Position numbers and translations under genes: made by a program. A stretch of DNA of 64,000 bases. Origin: Avena insularis (lineage: Eukaryota > Streptophyta > Magnoliopsida > Poales > Poaceae). The stretch is taken from assembly GCA_023614405.1 (NCBI GenBank), contig CM042684.1:535230682-535294681 (forward strand). Reading direction: 5' to 3'. The notes beneath the pieces are model-generated. The model saw only the letters and a list, made by a program, of their open reading frames with translations, was not told where the DNA came from and did not search any database. This document shows, piece by piece, positions 1 to 10,748 of the stretch (its first letter is position 1; the number at the start of each line of letters is the position of its first letter).

Positions 1-322
1 TGTTGCTCAAATCAAAAAGTGCAAAACTAACGAAAGTTAAATAACAACCAGGGGCAGAATCACAAAAAATTACAGCTCAATCCGACATACAGAGATCTCT
101 CACTAATTTTTACGATGAAGCACAAAAATCTGTTTCGGGATAGCAACTTCCCCAAATCTTACTTCTCTCTCATTAGAGGTTGATCTTGACACAAAAACCA
201 AACAAAACGGATAAAGAGCGGTTATTACCGAAGTAATAACTTCCAAGACTCAAAGAAACAAAAACAAACTGAAAGCAAAAACAAATTGGGTTGTCTCCCA
301 CAAAGCTCTTTCTTTATAGCCA

Positions 323-1834
323 TTAAGATGGGCATGATAATTTTGAAGAAGCTCTCATAGGGATATGATTGAAGTGAAAGAGAGCAATAAGAAGCAAACA
401 CACACACACACATTTAAGCCTAACCCACTTCCTATGCAAGGGGATTTTGTAAACAAACAAGTTATTGAAACCAAAGGCAACTTGCATAAGAAGGCAAAAG
501 AAGTGCAACATAAAAACTTTCAGCATAAAACGGGGAAACTTGATATTATTGAGATGCACAAGAACACTTTTCCCTCTCTCATAATATCTTTCAGTATCAT
601 GCATAAACTTAACAATATAGCTATCACGAGGACTATCATAGCAATGATCACTTATTCTAACAGAAAACACCGGAATACTAGCTCTCATAACACTACTTTG
701 TGAAACAATATTAGAGGTATCCTTACAAAGGATAGTGTATCCCTCTTTTTCATATTTAGCAACAAAGTCTTTCACACTTGATACCATAGGTTCATCAACG
801 ATTTGTTTCTCAGGTTCAACAGCCTTATTCATACTTTCATTAACCATACTAGCCATCATAGAATGTTCCTTTACCTTAACTAGGAAAGGCATTTTCTCAA
901 TATAAGGTTCAGGTAAAACATGATGAGTAGTATAAACTTCAGTACTTCTAGCGGGAACACTCTTAGAAATATCTTTATAAGGTTCATGATAATTATTACA
1001 CTTCTTTTTAGGCACTTCAATATAAGAAGCAAAGGCCTTAAAATAAGAAGCAATAGCTTGATAGTCTAAACCATAAGCATTTTTAATATTTTGAAAGTCA
1101 TTAGTTCCCATAAAAGATTCAATGCATTCATAATCATAATTTATACCTGACTTTCTACCTTTGTCATTCTCCCAAGCTTCAGCATTGTCTTGAATACGAT
1201 CTAGAAGGTCCCATTTAGCTTCTTCTTCCATGCGAGTGAATGATCCAGCACAAGAAGCATCCAATAAATCTTTATCATGTAGAGGGAGCCTTGCATAAAG
1301 GTTATTGATAATAATATTGTTGGGGAGCTCATGAATGGGACATTTGAGCATTAGTGACTTCAATCTCCCCCAAGCTTGAGCTGTACTCTCTCCATCAAGA
1401 GGCCAAAAGTTGTATATTTGATTCCGATCTTTATGAATTTCACTAGGAGGATAAAACTTTGAATAAAAGAGAGGCACTATTTCCTCCCATTCCAGAGCTT
1501 GACCATTCTTCAGCAGCTTATACCATTCCTTAGCTCTTCCTTTCAGTGATAATGAGAATAACTTCTTCTTAACTTGATCTGTAGTAATACCTGCACACTT
1601 GAACAACTCGCATAATTCGTGTATAAAGAGTAAATGATCACCGGGATGGACAGTTCCATCCCCAACATAGTAGTTATCCATAACACAATCAATAATTCTT
1701 GTAGGTATTTTGAAAACATCTTTCTCAGCAGGTGGTGGCTTATCTACTACCTTAGCAGTGGTAGTAGCATTACCAAATAAGAAACTCAGCGAACTATCCA
1801 TAACTGAAATAAAGCAACTAGCAGAAGTAAACAA
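323..1834 (-). CDS. Gag-like protein of a non-autonomous gypsy element
   Basis: This is a 503-residue open frame starting about 80 bases after the 5' LTR. Residues from about 85 to 180 match the retrotransposon gag fold, with the sequence LKGRAKEWYKLL, then W-E-E, then LFYSKFYPPSEIHKDRNQI, as in Retrotrans_gag proteins that form the particle in which the element RNA is packaged. I see no zinc knuckle. The last 60 residues are hydrophobic and low in complexity and may be read-through of non-coding sequence rather than functional protein. No pol frame follows, so particles would depend on a related autonomous element. The start is the first Met of the frame and is not otherwise supported. Confidence 0.7.
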   Translation of the reverse strand: MFTSASCFISVMDSSLSFLFGNATTTAKVVDKPPPAEKDVFKIPTRIIDCVMDNYYVGDGTVHPGDHLLFIHELCELFKCAGITTDQVKKKLFSLSLKGRAKEWYKLLKNGQALEWEEIVPLFYSKFYPPSEIHKDRNQIYNFWPLDGESTAQAWGRLKSLMLKCPIHELPNNIIINNLYARLPLHDKDLLDASCAGSFTRMEEEAKWDLLDRIQDNAEAWENDKGRKSGINYDYECIESFMGTNDFQNIKNAYGLDYQAIASYFKAFASYIEVPKKKCNNYHEPYKDISKSVPARSTEVYTTHHVLPEPYIEKMPFLVKVKEHSMMASMVNESMNKAVEPEKQIVDEPMVSSVKDFVAKYEKEGYTILCKDTSNIVSQSSVMRASIPVFSVRISDHCYDSPRDSYIVKFMHDTERYYERGKSVLVHLNNIKFPRFMLKVFMLHFFCLLMQVAFGFNNLFVYKIPLHRKWVRLKCVCVCLLLIALFHFNHIPMRASSKLSCPS

Positions 1835-1886
1835 TACTCACAGTAGAAGTTTCCTTTACCAGTTCCACTCTCCAATAGCGCTTCAC

Positions 1887-1904
1887 TCCCCGGCAACGGC
1901 GCCA
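1887..1904 (-). other. Primer binding site, tRNA-Asp type
   Basis: The minus strand reads TGGCGCCGTTGCCGGGGA a few bases inside the LTR end. This is the usual complement of the 3' end of plant tRNA-Asp and is typical of many grass gypsy elements. Confidence 0.75.
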
Positions 1905-1915
1905 GAAAATAGTCT

Positions 1916-3425
1916 TGATGACCCACAAGTATAGGGGGTGTATCGCAGTATTTTCGATAAGTAAGAGTGTCGAACCCAACAAGGAGCAGAAGGTGCTGGC
2001 TAGTGGTATGGATCAGGAATTATCTGCAAATACTTAGCAAACGGATTTTTAGGGGTTTTCGATTAAGCAAGTAAACAAAGTATGAGTAAATAAAAGACAG
2101 TAAGAATGAATGCAGCAAGTGGCCCAATCCTTTATGCAGCAAAGGACAAGTCGGTTGTATTTCTATAGATGACCAAACGTTCTCGAGGACACATGGGAAG
2201 ACTGTCAAGTGCTTTCGCTTCATATAGTCGATTAATCTTCTCTAACTTGCTAAGTGTTGTGTGGGTGAACCTGTGCTAATGTACCGTCCCATCCAAGACT
2301 TAATACATACTTGTGATTAAACCCCCTTGCAAACATCCATAAGTACAAGAAAGTAATTAAGGTAGAAACCTAACCACAACTTTAAACTCTAAGACCCTTA
2401 CGTCCCTTGTGCAATGGTTTCCTAACGAGGGTTCAGGTTTCTGTCACTCTGGCAACCCCTACGATTAGTACCCAAATACACAATGCATTCCCCTAGGCCC
2501 ATATAGGTGAAGTGTCATGTAGTCGACACCACTAGAAAAAGTACACCACAACTTAAATAACAATCTATTGAATCTTTCTCAACGCAACTCCACTACTAAC
2601 AACAAGACTTCTCCCATGTCCTCAAGAACAAAACGAACTACTCACAAGACATCATATGGATCATGATTAGAGATGGAATAATGATGTATAACAATCTGAA
2701 CATAAACAATAATTCAATGGTTCACTCAATAGCATCAACTACAAAGGGTAATCAACACCGGGAAAGTTTCCCCTATGAACTAATGCAAGATTCAACCAAT
2801 TGTTATAGCAATATGGAGATGGTGATGAGGGTGCTGATGCTGATGATGGTGGTGATGATGATGATGATGATCCCGATGAAGTCCAGCTTGATGGTGGTGT
2901 TGATGGCGATGATATCCCCTCTCCGGGAAGGAATTCCCCTGGTAGAAATCTGTCTGCCGAAGAGATCTTTCTCTCTCGGTGTTTTCCGTCCCGTAGAGGC
3001 GGCAGAATCTTTCTGTGGTTGCTCCCCGAGTCTTAGGGTTTCGGGAGGTTGATATACGCCAAAGGGGAGAGGCTGGAGTGGGCCAGGGTGGCCACACCAC
3101 TCCCTAGCACGGCCTAGGCCTGCCCGCGCCATGGGGTGGTGTGGGCCCCCTGTGGCCCACCTCCACTCCATCTTCTGACATCTTGAGTCTTCTGGAAAAA
3201 TAGAATTTTTCGTATATTTTCCCGGATTTTCTGATCTTCGCGAATTTTGCCTCCAAACAGCACCTTTTCCATCAGAATCCACATTGCGCAAAGGGTCCAT
3301 GCTCCAAAAGTCATCAACCATGCAAAAACAGATGAAATAACATAAGTATCACCTCTCAATACGAAATATATCAATGAATAATAGTGAATTAAGACATAGA
3401 ATAGTGATGCAAAATGGACGTATCA
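1916..3425 (-). repeat. 5' LTR of the gag-only element (about 1.51 kb)
   Basis: On the minus strand the LTR begins TGATACGTCCATTTTGCATC and ends CTTGTGGGTCATCA, so it has TG...CA ends. The primer site follows directly after the end. It contains a GAT/GGT-rich microsatellite and a GC-rich stretch near 2990-3170. Minus-strand ORFs inside it (2792-3374) have no recognisable domain and I regard them as chance. Confidence 0.8.
2815..2876. repeat. GAT/GGT-type trinucleotide microsatellite inside the LTR
   Basis: A run of GAT, GGT and GCT triplets ends in seven near-perfect GAT units. It produces His/Asp-rich artefactual ORFs on both strands. Confidence 0.8.
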
Positions 3426-3927
3426 CCCATCTACATCTTGTCTAGATCTTGTTGTAATTCCTATACTCGTTATGGATTTATACAAGTACTATTCATCTAT
3501 GATTGTTTCCATTGCCATTGCCATGATGTTGATTGCCTCCATGTCTGAGTAGATCATTAGTTCTTAGGGAGATGGAGAAACCCTAGCATGAGATTGAAAT
3601 AAGATAAAGTCTATTATGATACTAGTGGTGTATCCGCTACTCCCTGAGAACGCTTTTTCCCTACTATAGTTCCAATCTCTCTTACATACGCGATACTTAT
3701 TTTCTGTACTTAGTTGTTTTACTTTACTTCATTGCTCTTATACCCAAAACCCCAAAACACCTTTTTTACACAATGCTCGCATTTTATCTTGTCACTTAGA
3801 ACTTTATCTAGCATTTCTATAGTAATATTTATTTCAAGAGTTATTAGACTTCAGACTCCTGCTCCATGTGGAATCGATATCTTTATTTCGAAACTAGCCA
3901 CAAACGATCTGTACACTTGCAGTCATC
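3426..3927 (+). repeat. Decayed 3' part of another gypsy LTR
   Basis: The layout resembles the 3' half of Pooideae gypsy LTRs: a CTCCCTGAGAACGC stretch, a pyrimidine-rich block, GGAATCGATATC, then an end reading ACTTGCAGTCATCA. The neighbouring LTR ends in ACTTGTGGGTCATCA, so the two probably belong to related families. No internal domain follows; the next sequence is a LINE fragment. Confidence 0.45.
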
Positions 3928-3939
3928 ACCCATGCACAT

Positions 3940-4810
3940 GGACTGTGGCAAGTGATGCGCGAGCAGTGGGATTTTCCCTCTGATGAGTTGTTGGTTGAGC
4001 ATAATCCTGATTGGTTTCTGCACATGTTCGGCAAGTTGGGGGTGAAACAACAAGCAGAAGTACTTATGCTCCTATGGAGTATTTGGCATAATCATAATGA
4101 GCTCACACATGATAAAAAGCCAACACCATTTGAGTGATCTAAAAGATTCCTCGGGAGTTACATGGAATCTCTGATGCTAATCAAACAACACCCTAATATG
4201 GACACGGTGAAAGGAAAACAAGTTGTTTCGTGTGTGCAGGGTTTCCAGAAGGAGAAGCATCAATTAGATGGGCGCTAGAAGGCCAAGCAGAAGTGGAAAC
4301 CTCCTGAGGTGGGAATAACGAAGCTAAATGTGGATGGCGCTTTCAAGTCGGATGGCATGGCAGGAGCTGGGATGGTGCTACGGGACCAGGCCGGCAAGGT
4401 CACCTTTGCGGCATGCAGGCAGCTGCGAACATGTGCTGGAATGGTAGAAGCAGAGCTGTCGACCTTGGAGGAGGGGCTGTCGCTGGCCCTTAACTGTATG
4501 GAGCTGCCTATTGTCGCGGAGTCCGACCGCGCTGAAGCAATCAAGTTGATCCAGAGCCCCAACACCAATTTGTCTCGTCATGGTAGCCCGGTGAGCTCAA
4601 TCCACGAGATACTGAAGGAAAAGGATATAGTCCTCCATAAGATTAGTCGTGAGGCTAATTGTGTGAGCCCTAAGCTCGCCTAGTTAGGTAGAGTATAGGG
4701 AAGAACAACTGTATGGTTGCAAGGCTTCCCGTCAGAAATCGCTATTGCGATGAACTTTGACTGTATTCCACCTATAATTTAAATAAATCATTTTTCCTGG
4801 CAAAAAAAAT
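3940..4810 (+). pseudogene. 5'-truncated LINE 3' end with RNase H-like (RVT_3) domain
   Basis: Translation in broken frames gives a C-terminal LINE segment: a W-S-I-W-H-N-H-N-E box (4070-4110) and, after two stops, an RNase H-like domain at 4309-4683 with LNVDGAF, an AGMVLRDQAG strand, EAELSTLEEGLSLAL and VAESDRAEAIKLI. The catalytic-type acidic positions (D in NVDGA, E in EAELS, D in ESD) are present. A 3' UTR ends in AATAAATCATTTTTCCTGGC and a short A run at 4802-4809. It is clearly dead because of in-frame stops around 4137 and 4278. Confidence 0.75.
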
Positions 4811-4985
4811 CAAAAATCTTGAAAACAGGGTTTTTGCCCTGCAGGGTTATAACCAAACTAAAGAGGATCATTGGTAAATCTCCAAAAATCAATATAAAAT
4901 ATGGATATAATGTTATATATGATGCAAATATGTGGATAAACATGTTAACAAACTACAAAGTTTATATATGCATTTTATATGTATC
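4811..4985. other. AT-rich stretch, nothing recognised
   Basis: No ORF, terminal repeat or known motif is seen between the LINE tail and the gag fragment. Confidence 0.4.
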
Positions 4986-5392
4986 ACGTACTACGCGAAG
5001 AAGGCGCTGATTGTCGGGACGTCCACGACGATGTACGACCTGCAGAATTGTTAGACCGTCTCCATGGTGGTTGACGATCCTGCACTTCACGTTCAGATTT
5101 CTAAGCAAGATAAAACAAACGAGTAATGGTACGATATTCCTTATAGTCTAAATTGTTTTGAATCTCCTTATTTACACCAAGAAAGAAACAAGCCATAATT
5201 TGTTCCATATTTTCAACGATACTAGCACGAACAATCCGAGCTTGAAATTCCTGATAATATTCTGCTATAGAATTTTTTCCTTGTTCTAAATGAGTCATTT
5301 TGTTTAGCAAATCTCGTTGATAAGTTGGTGGTACGAAACGAACATGCATAGCAGTTTTTAGAGCAATCCAAGTATTAGGAATATTAGCATGA
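4986..5392 (-). pseudogene. Gypsy gag fragment
   Basis: The minus-strand translation runs TWIALKTAMHVRFVPPTYQR, then LEQGKNSIAEYYQEF and YKEYRTITRLFYLA. After one in-frame stop at 5101 it continues as KSEREVQDRQPPWRRS. This is the conserved Retrotrans_gag core of chromovirus-like gypsy elements followed by the basic linker. The zinc knuckle and all of pol are missing. It ends abruptly at about 5392 where GC-rich DNA begins. Confidence 0.75.
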
Positions 5393-5832
5393 GCCCCGCC
5401 GACTCCGGTGGAAGAGACCGATGTAGGCCCTGCCAGACCGCCAACGAGGATCTCCCGAAGATGCTCCGATCGTCGCTGCCTTCATCCAGGAAGATGGCCG
5501 CCGCGCTGTTGAGCCCCGTCGCCTCCACCATGAGAACCCTCCTCAGCCGCAGCTCGCTGGCCCGCCGCGCCGAGAAAGATGCGGTTTTCGCTGGGGTTCG
5601 CCGCCGCCTTTCAGATCCGCCCCGCGCTGGCCAACCAACAAGGACCGTCGCCGATGGCACCGCACGGGCTTTGCCCGGCGGCGTGCACCGGCGGCGGCCG
5701 AGGGGGGAGAGGAGAAGGTGGGATGGACGCGGTTTGGGTTCGGGACCCTTGGTCGCCCGCGGGGGGCAACGCAACAGTGAGAGGTGGGGGACTCCCTATT
5801 TCAGTCCAGCCAATTCATTCCTGGTTGGCTAG
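5393..5832. other. GC-rich block, possible captured gene exon
   Basis: A sharp rise in GC begins where the gag fragment stops. Both strands are open for more than 130 codons. The plus frame has an Arg/Ser/Leu/Ala-rich stretch (MLRSSLPSS, then LLSRSSLARRAEKD) that looks like an organelle targeting sequence, but I recognise no family. It lies upstream of a Helitron 3' end and may be a captured fragment. Coding status is unproven. Confidence 0.3.
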
Positions 5833-6444
5833 ATTTTTAGCAGTTCAGTTGTTGATCTTAGGTCTTATATGTCCTTTCATCTATGATCTATTAATCCTCA
5901 TATGGTTAGTTAAAAAGAGTGTTATATTTGCATTTAAGAAATGAATGGATTCAGTGAGCTGCTGGACAGGAGGAACACAGTCAAATGATTCTTCAGTTAG
6001 CTACTGGACGAGAGGGGTACGGTTACTGTTTTGCAGAATTTCTTTGTCGGTCAGTACATTTCAAATCCCTCAATTGTGTATGTGGTATCTTTTGATAAAA
6101 AAACCAATTACTCATTTCGCAATGCTAATACACATCTTGTTATTGCAAATTTAATAACAAGATTTGCTCAATTTTTTATGAATCAGATTTTGAACCAGTT
6201 TTAGTTTGCTACACTCTGAGCAGATTGAGGATGAAAGCGACCTAGCGCAACCCTGAACCCAACAAGCACGACCTATGCAGAAGAAGTCCGGTAGAATGTT
6301 TACTCTGATTTTTTAAGAAACTCAAGTGAATTTAAATGAGAAATTTGCTTAGTCCTTTTAACTAAAACTGATTTTAAGTAGTGAAATTTTCAAGGGTCTA
6401 AAATCTATTTAATAACTTGGGTTTTGCAACGTATCTTCTTCACT

Positions 6445-6475
6445 CCCGGTGCAAGCGCACGGGTATTTTTCCTAG
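6445..6475 (+). mobile_element. Helitron 3' terminus (hairpin plus CTAG)
   Basis: The sequence cccggtgcaagcgcacggg can fold into a short stem with one bulged base. It is followed by TATTTTTC and CTAG, then a host T. A hairpin about ten bases before CTRR and insertion before T are the hallmarks of Helitron 3' ends. I could not place the 5' TC end with confidence, so the element extends an unknown distance to the left, possibly to the GC-rich block at 5393. Confidence 0.6.
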
Positions 6476-6650
6476 TTGCTTCTACAGAACTGCCGTTGGA
6501 GAGAATTTGGAGAAAAAAAGTAAAGGACCCACCGATTTGACACTGTCCCTATCCTATCCCTTACCCCGACCCACCCAACCCTAGGCAGCCGTCGCCATCG
6601 TCGCCGTCGCTGAACCCACTCTGTCTCGCCCGATACGACACCGAGGAACG

Positions 6651-6857
6651 ATGGCCACAACCCCGCACGCCTCCTTGTCCACATACGAGCGGCACCGCGA
6701 CCACGCCATCCAAGACCTCCCCGCCGACCGCCATCCACCGCCCTGCAGGCCGACTCCGCCTCCCCAACCGGCGTCCTCGAGCTCGAGCTCATCCTCTCCA
6801 AGCAAGCTGTCGAGTTGCACGTATACGGCGGCCGCGTCGCCTTCTACAATCGCTTGA
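6651..6857 (+). pseudogene. Unidentified GC-rich coding exon with frame break and splice donor
   Basis: An ATG at 6651 opens MATTPHASLSTYERHRDHAI. The plausible protein then switches frame near 6745 to read LQADSASPTGVLELELILSK and AVELHVYGGRVAFYNRLK, ending at a consensus donor (AAGTGAGT, 6857-6864). The two halves read as a single compositionally normal exon only if a one- or two-base indel is allowed, which suggests a decayed first exon. I do not recognise the family. Confidence 0.35.
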
Positions 6858-6864
6858 AGTGAGT

Positions 6865-7930
6865 CTTCTTGACGAGGGGTAAGCTCGGCAATGCCCAAGT
6901 TATGGACTTAGGGTGTTCGTGGAAAAGAGAACGCTATGGATATCATCGGATGTCAGGCAAACAAGGGATTCGAAGTCGCCTGATTATTGATGAACAAAGC
7001 TATTACATGGGAGTTTTCCGGTACCTCCTCATAGGCTTCTCCCGTCCTATATATAATAGGCCGGGTCTCAAAGCCGTATACGGTTAGGTTACATATTTAT
7101 GATTACAACACCAACACAATATCGATTCATATTTCCTTATCTAATACAACTAAGGCTTCCATTGGATGCTTCTTGGGCCATCATCTTGAATCTTCATGGG
7201 TCGTGAGCCTTTATACAGGCAGGGTAGCAAATCTTCTTGGGCCAACATCCGAGTAATCATACCCATATCACTTCTTCACCTGAGAAATCTTGAGTTCCGA
7301 TTGGGACGCTCCTGCTACTATGATTTCGGAAGATGCTTCATTAGCCGTCTTCTCCCTCGCGGTGATCAATACACTATGCTGACATTCCTTTTGCTGCGCT
7401 TCTGCTCACAAAAACAATCTCTCCTAGCACAACCTTGATGTTCCAGCTCATTGGTAATGTTCAAATGGTATGCAAAGTATACCGTGAGGTCAAGGTTCAG
7501 GACAGGAAAGAGGACTACAAAGAGAGTCACACAAGGATGCAAGATTTTTTAGTAAAATAATGGTTAACCTTTCCTTCAATTGTTTAATTTTTCTAGATAT
7601 TGGTTTGCCATTAAAATAATCTTATTACATGTTGAATTCATATAACCCATATTGTCTTCTACTTCCTTAACTTGGAGGGAAACTCAAGGTATATGGAAAA
7701 GTGGATATAATGTGACATTTCAAAAAACTTTCTTTTATTTTGGACATGTAATGAATTATACAATCTATGGTATCATCTCGTTTGACTATCTTATAATCTT
7801 TTTTATTTATTTCTATCTCATTATATACTAAAAACTAGCATACATATGAAATTAGGGGCGTTATAGACATTTCACAACTCAACACATCAAACAAGACTAA
7901 TGTCTAGAAGCCAAAAAAAATAGAAGGAAC
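6865..7930. other. No gene recognised; TATA-containing repeat-like DNA
   Basis: The segment has a CCTATATATAATAGG box near 7046-7060 and AT-rich DNA after 7500. No domain, terminal repeat or target duplication could be assigned. Short ORFs here look random. Confidence 0.35.
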
Positions 7931-7938
7931 CAGATTCT

Positions 7939-8239
7939 GTGAGCTTTTCTCCACCACAACTTCTCTCCACAATCTTGCAAAAGCTAGCTTCTCTAGAATC
8001 ACAAGGTGAAAAGAAGTCAGCCCTAGAAGGTTTGGAGAAGGTTATCAACTATAGTACCCTGCCAATTATTGTCGAAATGGACTGTGCTCATCCGGTGGAG
8101 GCTGTCAGTTCCAAAGACAAGGATAGACCTCCTTAATTGGATTTAATTTCTGAAATTAGGAGTTTCTTATCTCATGAGAGAGCTTGTGTTTTCGGTCTCA
8201 AGTTAGGGTCAGCCACAACCTTGCTAACTTAGCGAGAGC
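7939..8239 (+). pseudogene. Old LINE fragment, RNase H-like end (left part)
   Basis: The translation contains ALEGLEKVINYSTLPIIVEM and DCAHPVEAVSSKDKDRPP, then after a stop and frame change RVSHNLANLARA. This is the RVT_3/RNase H-like C-terminus of a plant LINE ORF2. The sequence stops at GCGAGAGC and resumes about 8.7 kb downstream at 16988 (ADKTWL), because later insertions split it. Confidence 0.7.
8226..8239. repeat. Target site duplication, left copy (AACTTAGCGAGAGC)
   Basis: This 14-bp word recurs at 8859-8872 and, in the duplicated unit, at 11334-11347. It flanks the poly(A) retroelement between them. Confidence 0.8.
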
Positions 8240-8858
8240 CTACCGCCCGCCATCCGTGCCTCGTCTCCGCCGTCTACGATCGAAAATTGACGGGTCCACG
8301 CCTTCTCCGGTTGTCACTCCGGCGGACGGAGGGGGTGGGGACCTCGGACCTGCGCTCGACATGGTTGAAAGGTCCCTAAAGTTAGAGTTTGGTCAACCGA
8401 CATCGAGACTACGGTGGCTACGGCGGCGTTGTGCAGGACAAGAATAAGGTATACCCGCCTCCTCTTCCACCTCGCCGTCGGCGATCTCGTCGGTGATGCC
8501 GAGGAGGGCGGAGATTCGTCTGGTCGCTGCTTCCATGGAGTGGTCGATCTTGTTCAGTCTACGTGTGTTCTAGGTTTGGTGTTTGAAGATTCGGATCAAT
8601 TCAAGGGTTCAATGGCGACGACTTTGGCTCTGGGGCGCTGGTCCTTAGGGGCACGTGCACGGAGACTTCCCGACTAGTATCAACAACGACAAGCCGGCTC
8701 TGGTAAGGGAGCAATGATAGCGGTGCGTCGGCGACTCGCTCTGGCAGAAGTAGTGGTCGTTAGTTGGTTCAACTACTTCAATATAATGTTTATCATGTTT
8801 GATGTGACTTGTACTTTTTGTGAACTCATGAAATAGATCCAAATTTTTCTAAAAAAAA
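8240..8858 (+). mobile_element. Short non-autonomous poly(A) retroelement (about 0.62 kb)
   Basis: The insert is bounded by the 14-bp duplication AACTTAGCGAGAGC and ends in an A run that begins at 8851, so it entered by target-primed reverse transcription. It has a GC-rich 5' half and an AT-rich tail (TTTTTGTGAACTCATGAAATAG). No reverse transcriptase is encoded. It could be a SINE-like element, a LINE derivative or a retrotransposed host transcript. A partial second copy follows in the tandem duplication at 10749-11333. Confidence 0.65.
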
Positions 8859-8872
8859 AACTTAGCGAGAGC
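8859..8872. repeat. Target site duplication, right copy (AACTTAGCGAGAGC)
   Basis: It matches 8226-8239 exactly and directly abuts the LINE target duplication CGGATAAGACTT (8872-8883). Confidence 0.8.
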
Positions 8873-8883
8873 GGATAAGACTT

Positions 8884-10748
8884 TCTTTTGAGGTAAAAAC
8901 AATATATTAAGCATGCAAGCCGCCTCATTAAAACCTTCCAGTCCCCTTAGATACCCTGGTAAGGAAAAAGAGTGTGTCTGAAACTTGCAGCCCATAAAAT
9001 AATCGTTACATCGTTTATGAGAGATTCAAGAAGAAAGCTAGGGGGTTCATCGACCCAATTACAAGAAAACTTATCAATAAAACAAGACCTAGCAAGCTCA
9101 TGAGCTACTCCATTTGGTTCCCTCGGACAGTGTTGAAATAAAACATTACCAATCATAGATGCTTCATCGATACAATCACCAAGAACTGCTGAAGATTCAC
9201 CCCACCATGCTTCTGCTCCATTGCAAGCATCAACAATTTCCGTAGAATCAGATTCTGCCACCACATTATTGCACCCAAGGCGATTAGCTAGAGCTAGTCC
9301 TTCTCGCATAGCAATTGCTTCCGTTGTAGCCGGACAAGCCACATTTGGGATAAAAAGAGTAGATGCAACAATGAAACGTCCCTCCCGATCACGAAACGCC
9401 CACGTAGCTCCGGAACAACTATCATAGTGAAACGAACCGTCAACATTTACCTTTATTTGCCTAGGGTTTGGTTTAATCCACTTGACCTCTAGAGGTGTAT
9501 GCCTTGAATTAACTTTTGCTGTATTGGATGCCATTGACAAGATTGACATACAATATTGTAGTATCGGGGGCACCGTCTCATCATGTGTAAAAGCCGACGC
9601 ATCCACCAAAGGTACCAGCAGCAAATGACGATCACCTCCTTAAGCCCCAAGCTAGCAAAACCTGGTAGGTTATTGTTCGGTTGTGTGAGTAAGAATTCAA
9701 GTACAGCAGAACCAGCTCGGTCAACCATTATTGCGTTTTCAATCACCGCACTCAGACCCAAAGACTCCCATAGCGCACGAGCTGGTGTGCATTGAAAGAA
9801 TAAGTGCAACGTATTCTCAGCTGCAGTAGTACAAACAGGACACTCTCCGCTGGTATCAATATGTCGATTGACCAATATAGATTTAAGGGGTATTATTCCA
9901 TGTAGTGAGCGCCATGCGAAAATTTTAATCTTCCCAGGGATCCTCAGCTGCCAGAGAGTTTTCCACATTGGATTATTTACTGATGATCCTGGCAAAGATA
10001 ATTGTTCCCCTCTCGAACCAAAACTATGCCTCCATTGCAAATGATATGCGGATCGTACAGTAAATCTGCCATGTTTTGTATGTCGCCATGCAATAAAATC
10101 TTCAAATCCCTGACTGTTCAGTGGAATCTGTAGAATCCGATTAACATCAACTATGCAGAATAGATTGCGAAGAAGTTGCTCATCCCATTGACCATTAATT
10201 GGATTGATTAATTGAGCGACTTTAGTGTACACTAAATTACCTCTTGGGGAAATAATTTTCCTATCAGCACTTGATGGAATCCACGGGTCAGTATAGATAT
10301 TAATTTTTTCACCATCACCCACTCTCCAAATGTATCCTCGTTTGAAGGTTGTCAAGCCCTTCAATATACTCTGCCAAGTAAAAGAAGAGCCTGCTTTCAG
10401 ACCTGCCTTTAAAATATCACCTTGTGGGTAGTATTTTGAACGAAGGACTTTTGCACAAAGAGACTCTGGAGATGAGATTAGCCTCCAAACCTGTTTAGCC
10501 AGCATAGCTAAATTAAAAGAATGAAAATCCCGGAACCCCATACACCCTTCTTTCTTCGGGTAGCAAAGTTTCCACCAAGCAAGCCAGTGCATTTTCTTGT
10601 TGTTATCGTCATCACCCCACCAAAATTGTGAGATTGCATCCATCATCCTCTTACAGACCCCAATAGGCATTTCAAACACTGACATAGTATAAACTGGGAT
10701 TGCTTGTGCCACCGCCTTCAAAAGAATTTCCTTCCCTCCAATTGACCT
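8884..10748 (-). pseudogene. LINE ORF2 C-terminal half (duplicated, 5'-cut copy)
   Basis: On the minus strand the frame at 9489-10721 covers the thumb region and the zf-RVT domain (FAWRSLHGIIPLKS, then CPVCTTAAENTLHLFFQC). A frame change near 9580-9620 separates it from the RNase H-like domain at 8947-9624 (KVNVDGSFHYDS, VVAESDSTEIVDACNG). It is almost identical to 11359-13225, but stops at 10748 where the next duplicated unit begins. There is no 5' half, so the copy is dead. Confidence 0.85.

Larger units (their letters stand above)
1..3425 (-). mobile_element. Gag-only LTR retrotransposon (5' LTR, PBS, gag), cut by window start
   Basis: Read on the minus strand this is LTR (3425 to 1916), a tRNA-Asp-type primer site, then a gag ORF. 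No protease, reverse transcriptase or integrase is seen before the window ends, and about 320 bases after the gag stop are non-coding. This suggests a non-autonomous gypsy-type element of the kind common in Pooideae. The opposite LTR and the target duplication lie outside the window, so completeness cannot be judged. Confidence 0.8.

Noticed and set aside
2663..3321. ORFs rich in His, Asp and Met on both strands
   Set aside because: They come from the GAT/GGT microsatellite inside an LTR; no domain.
4275..4581. Minus-strand ORFs opposite the LINE RNase H domain
   Set aside because: They are shadows of the plus-strand RVT_3 reading, which has the family motifs.
5879..6475. Helitron 5' end at TCTATGATCTATTAATCC
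   Set aside because: It starts with TC after A but lacks the usual TCTATACT-type consensus; support too weak.
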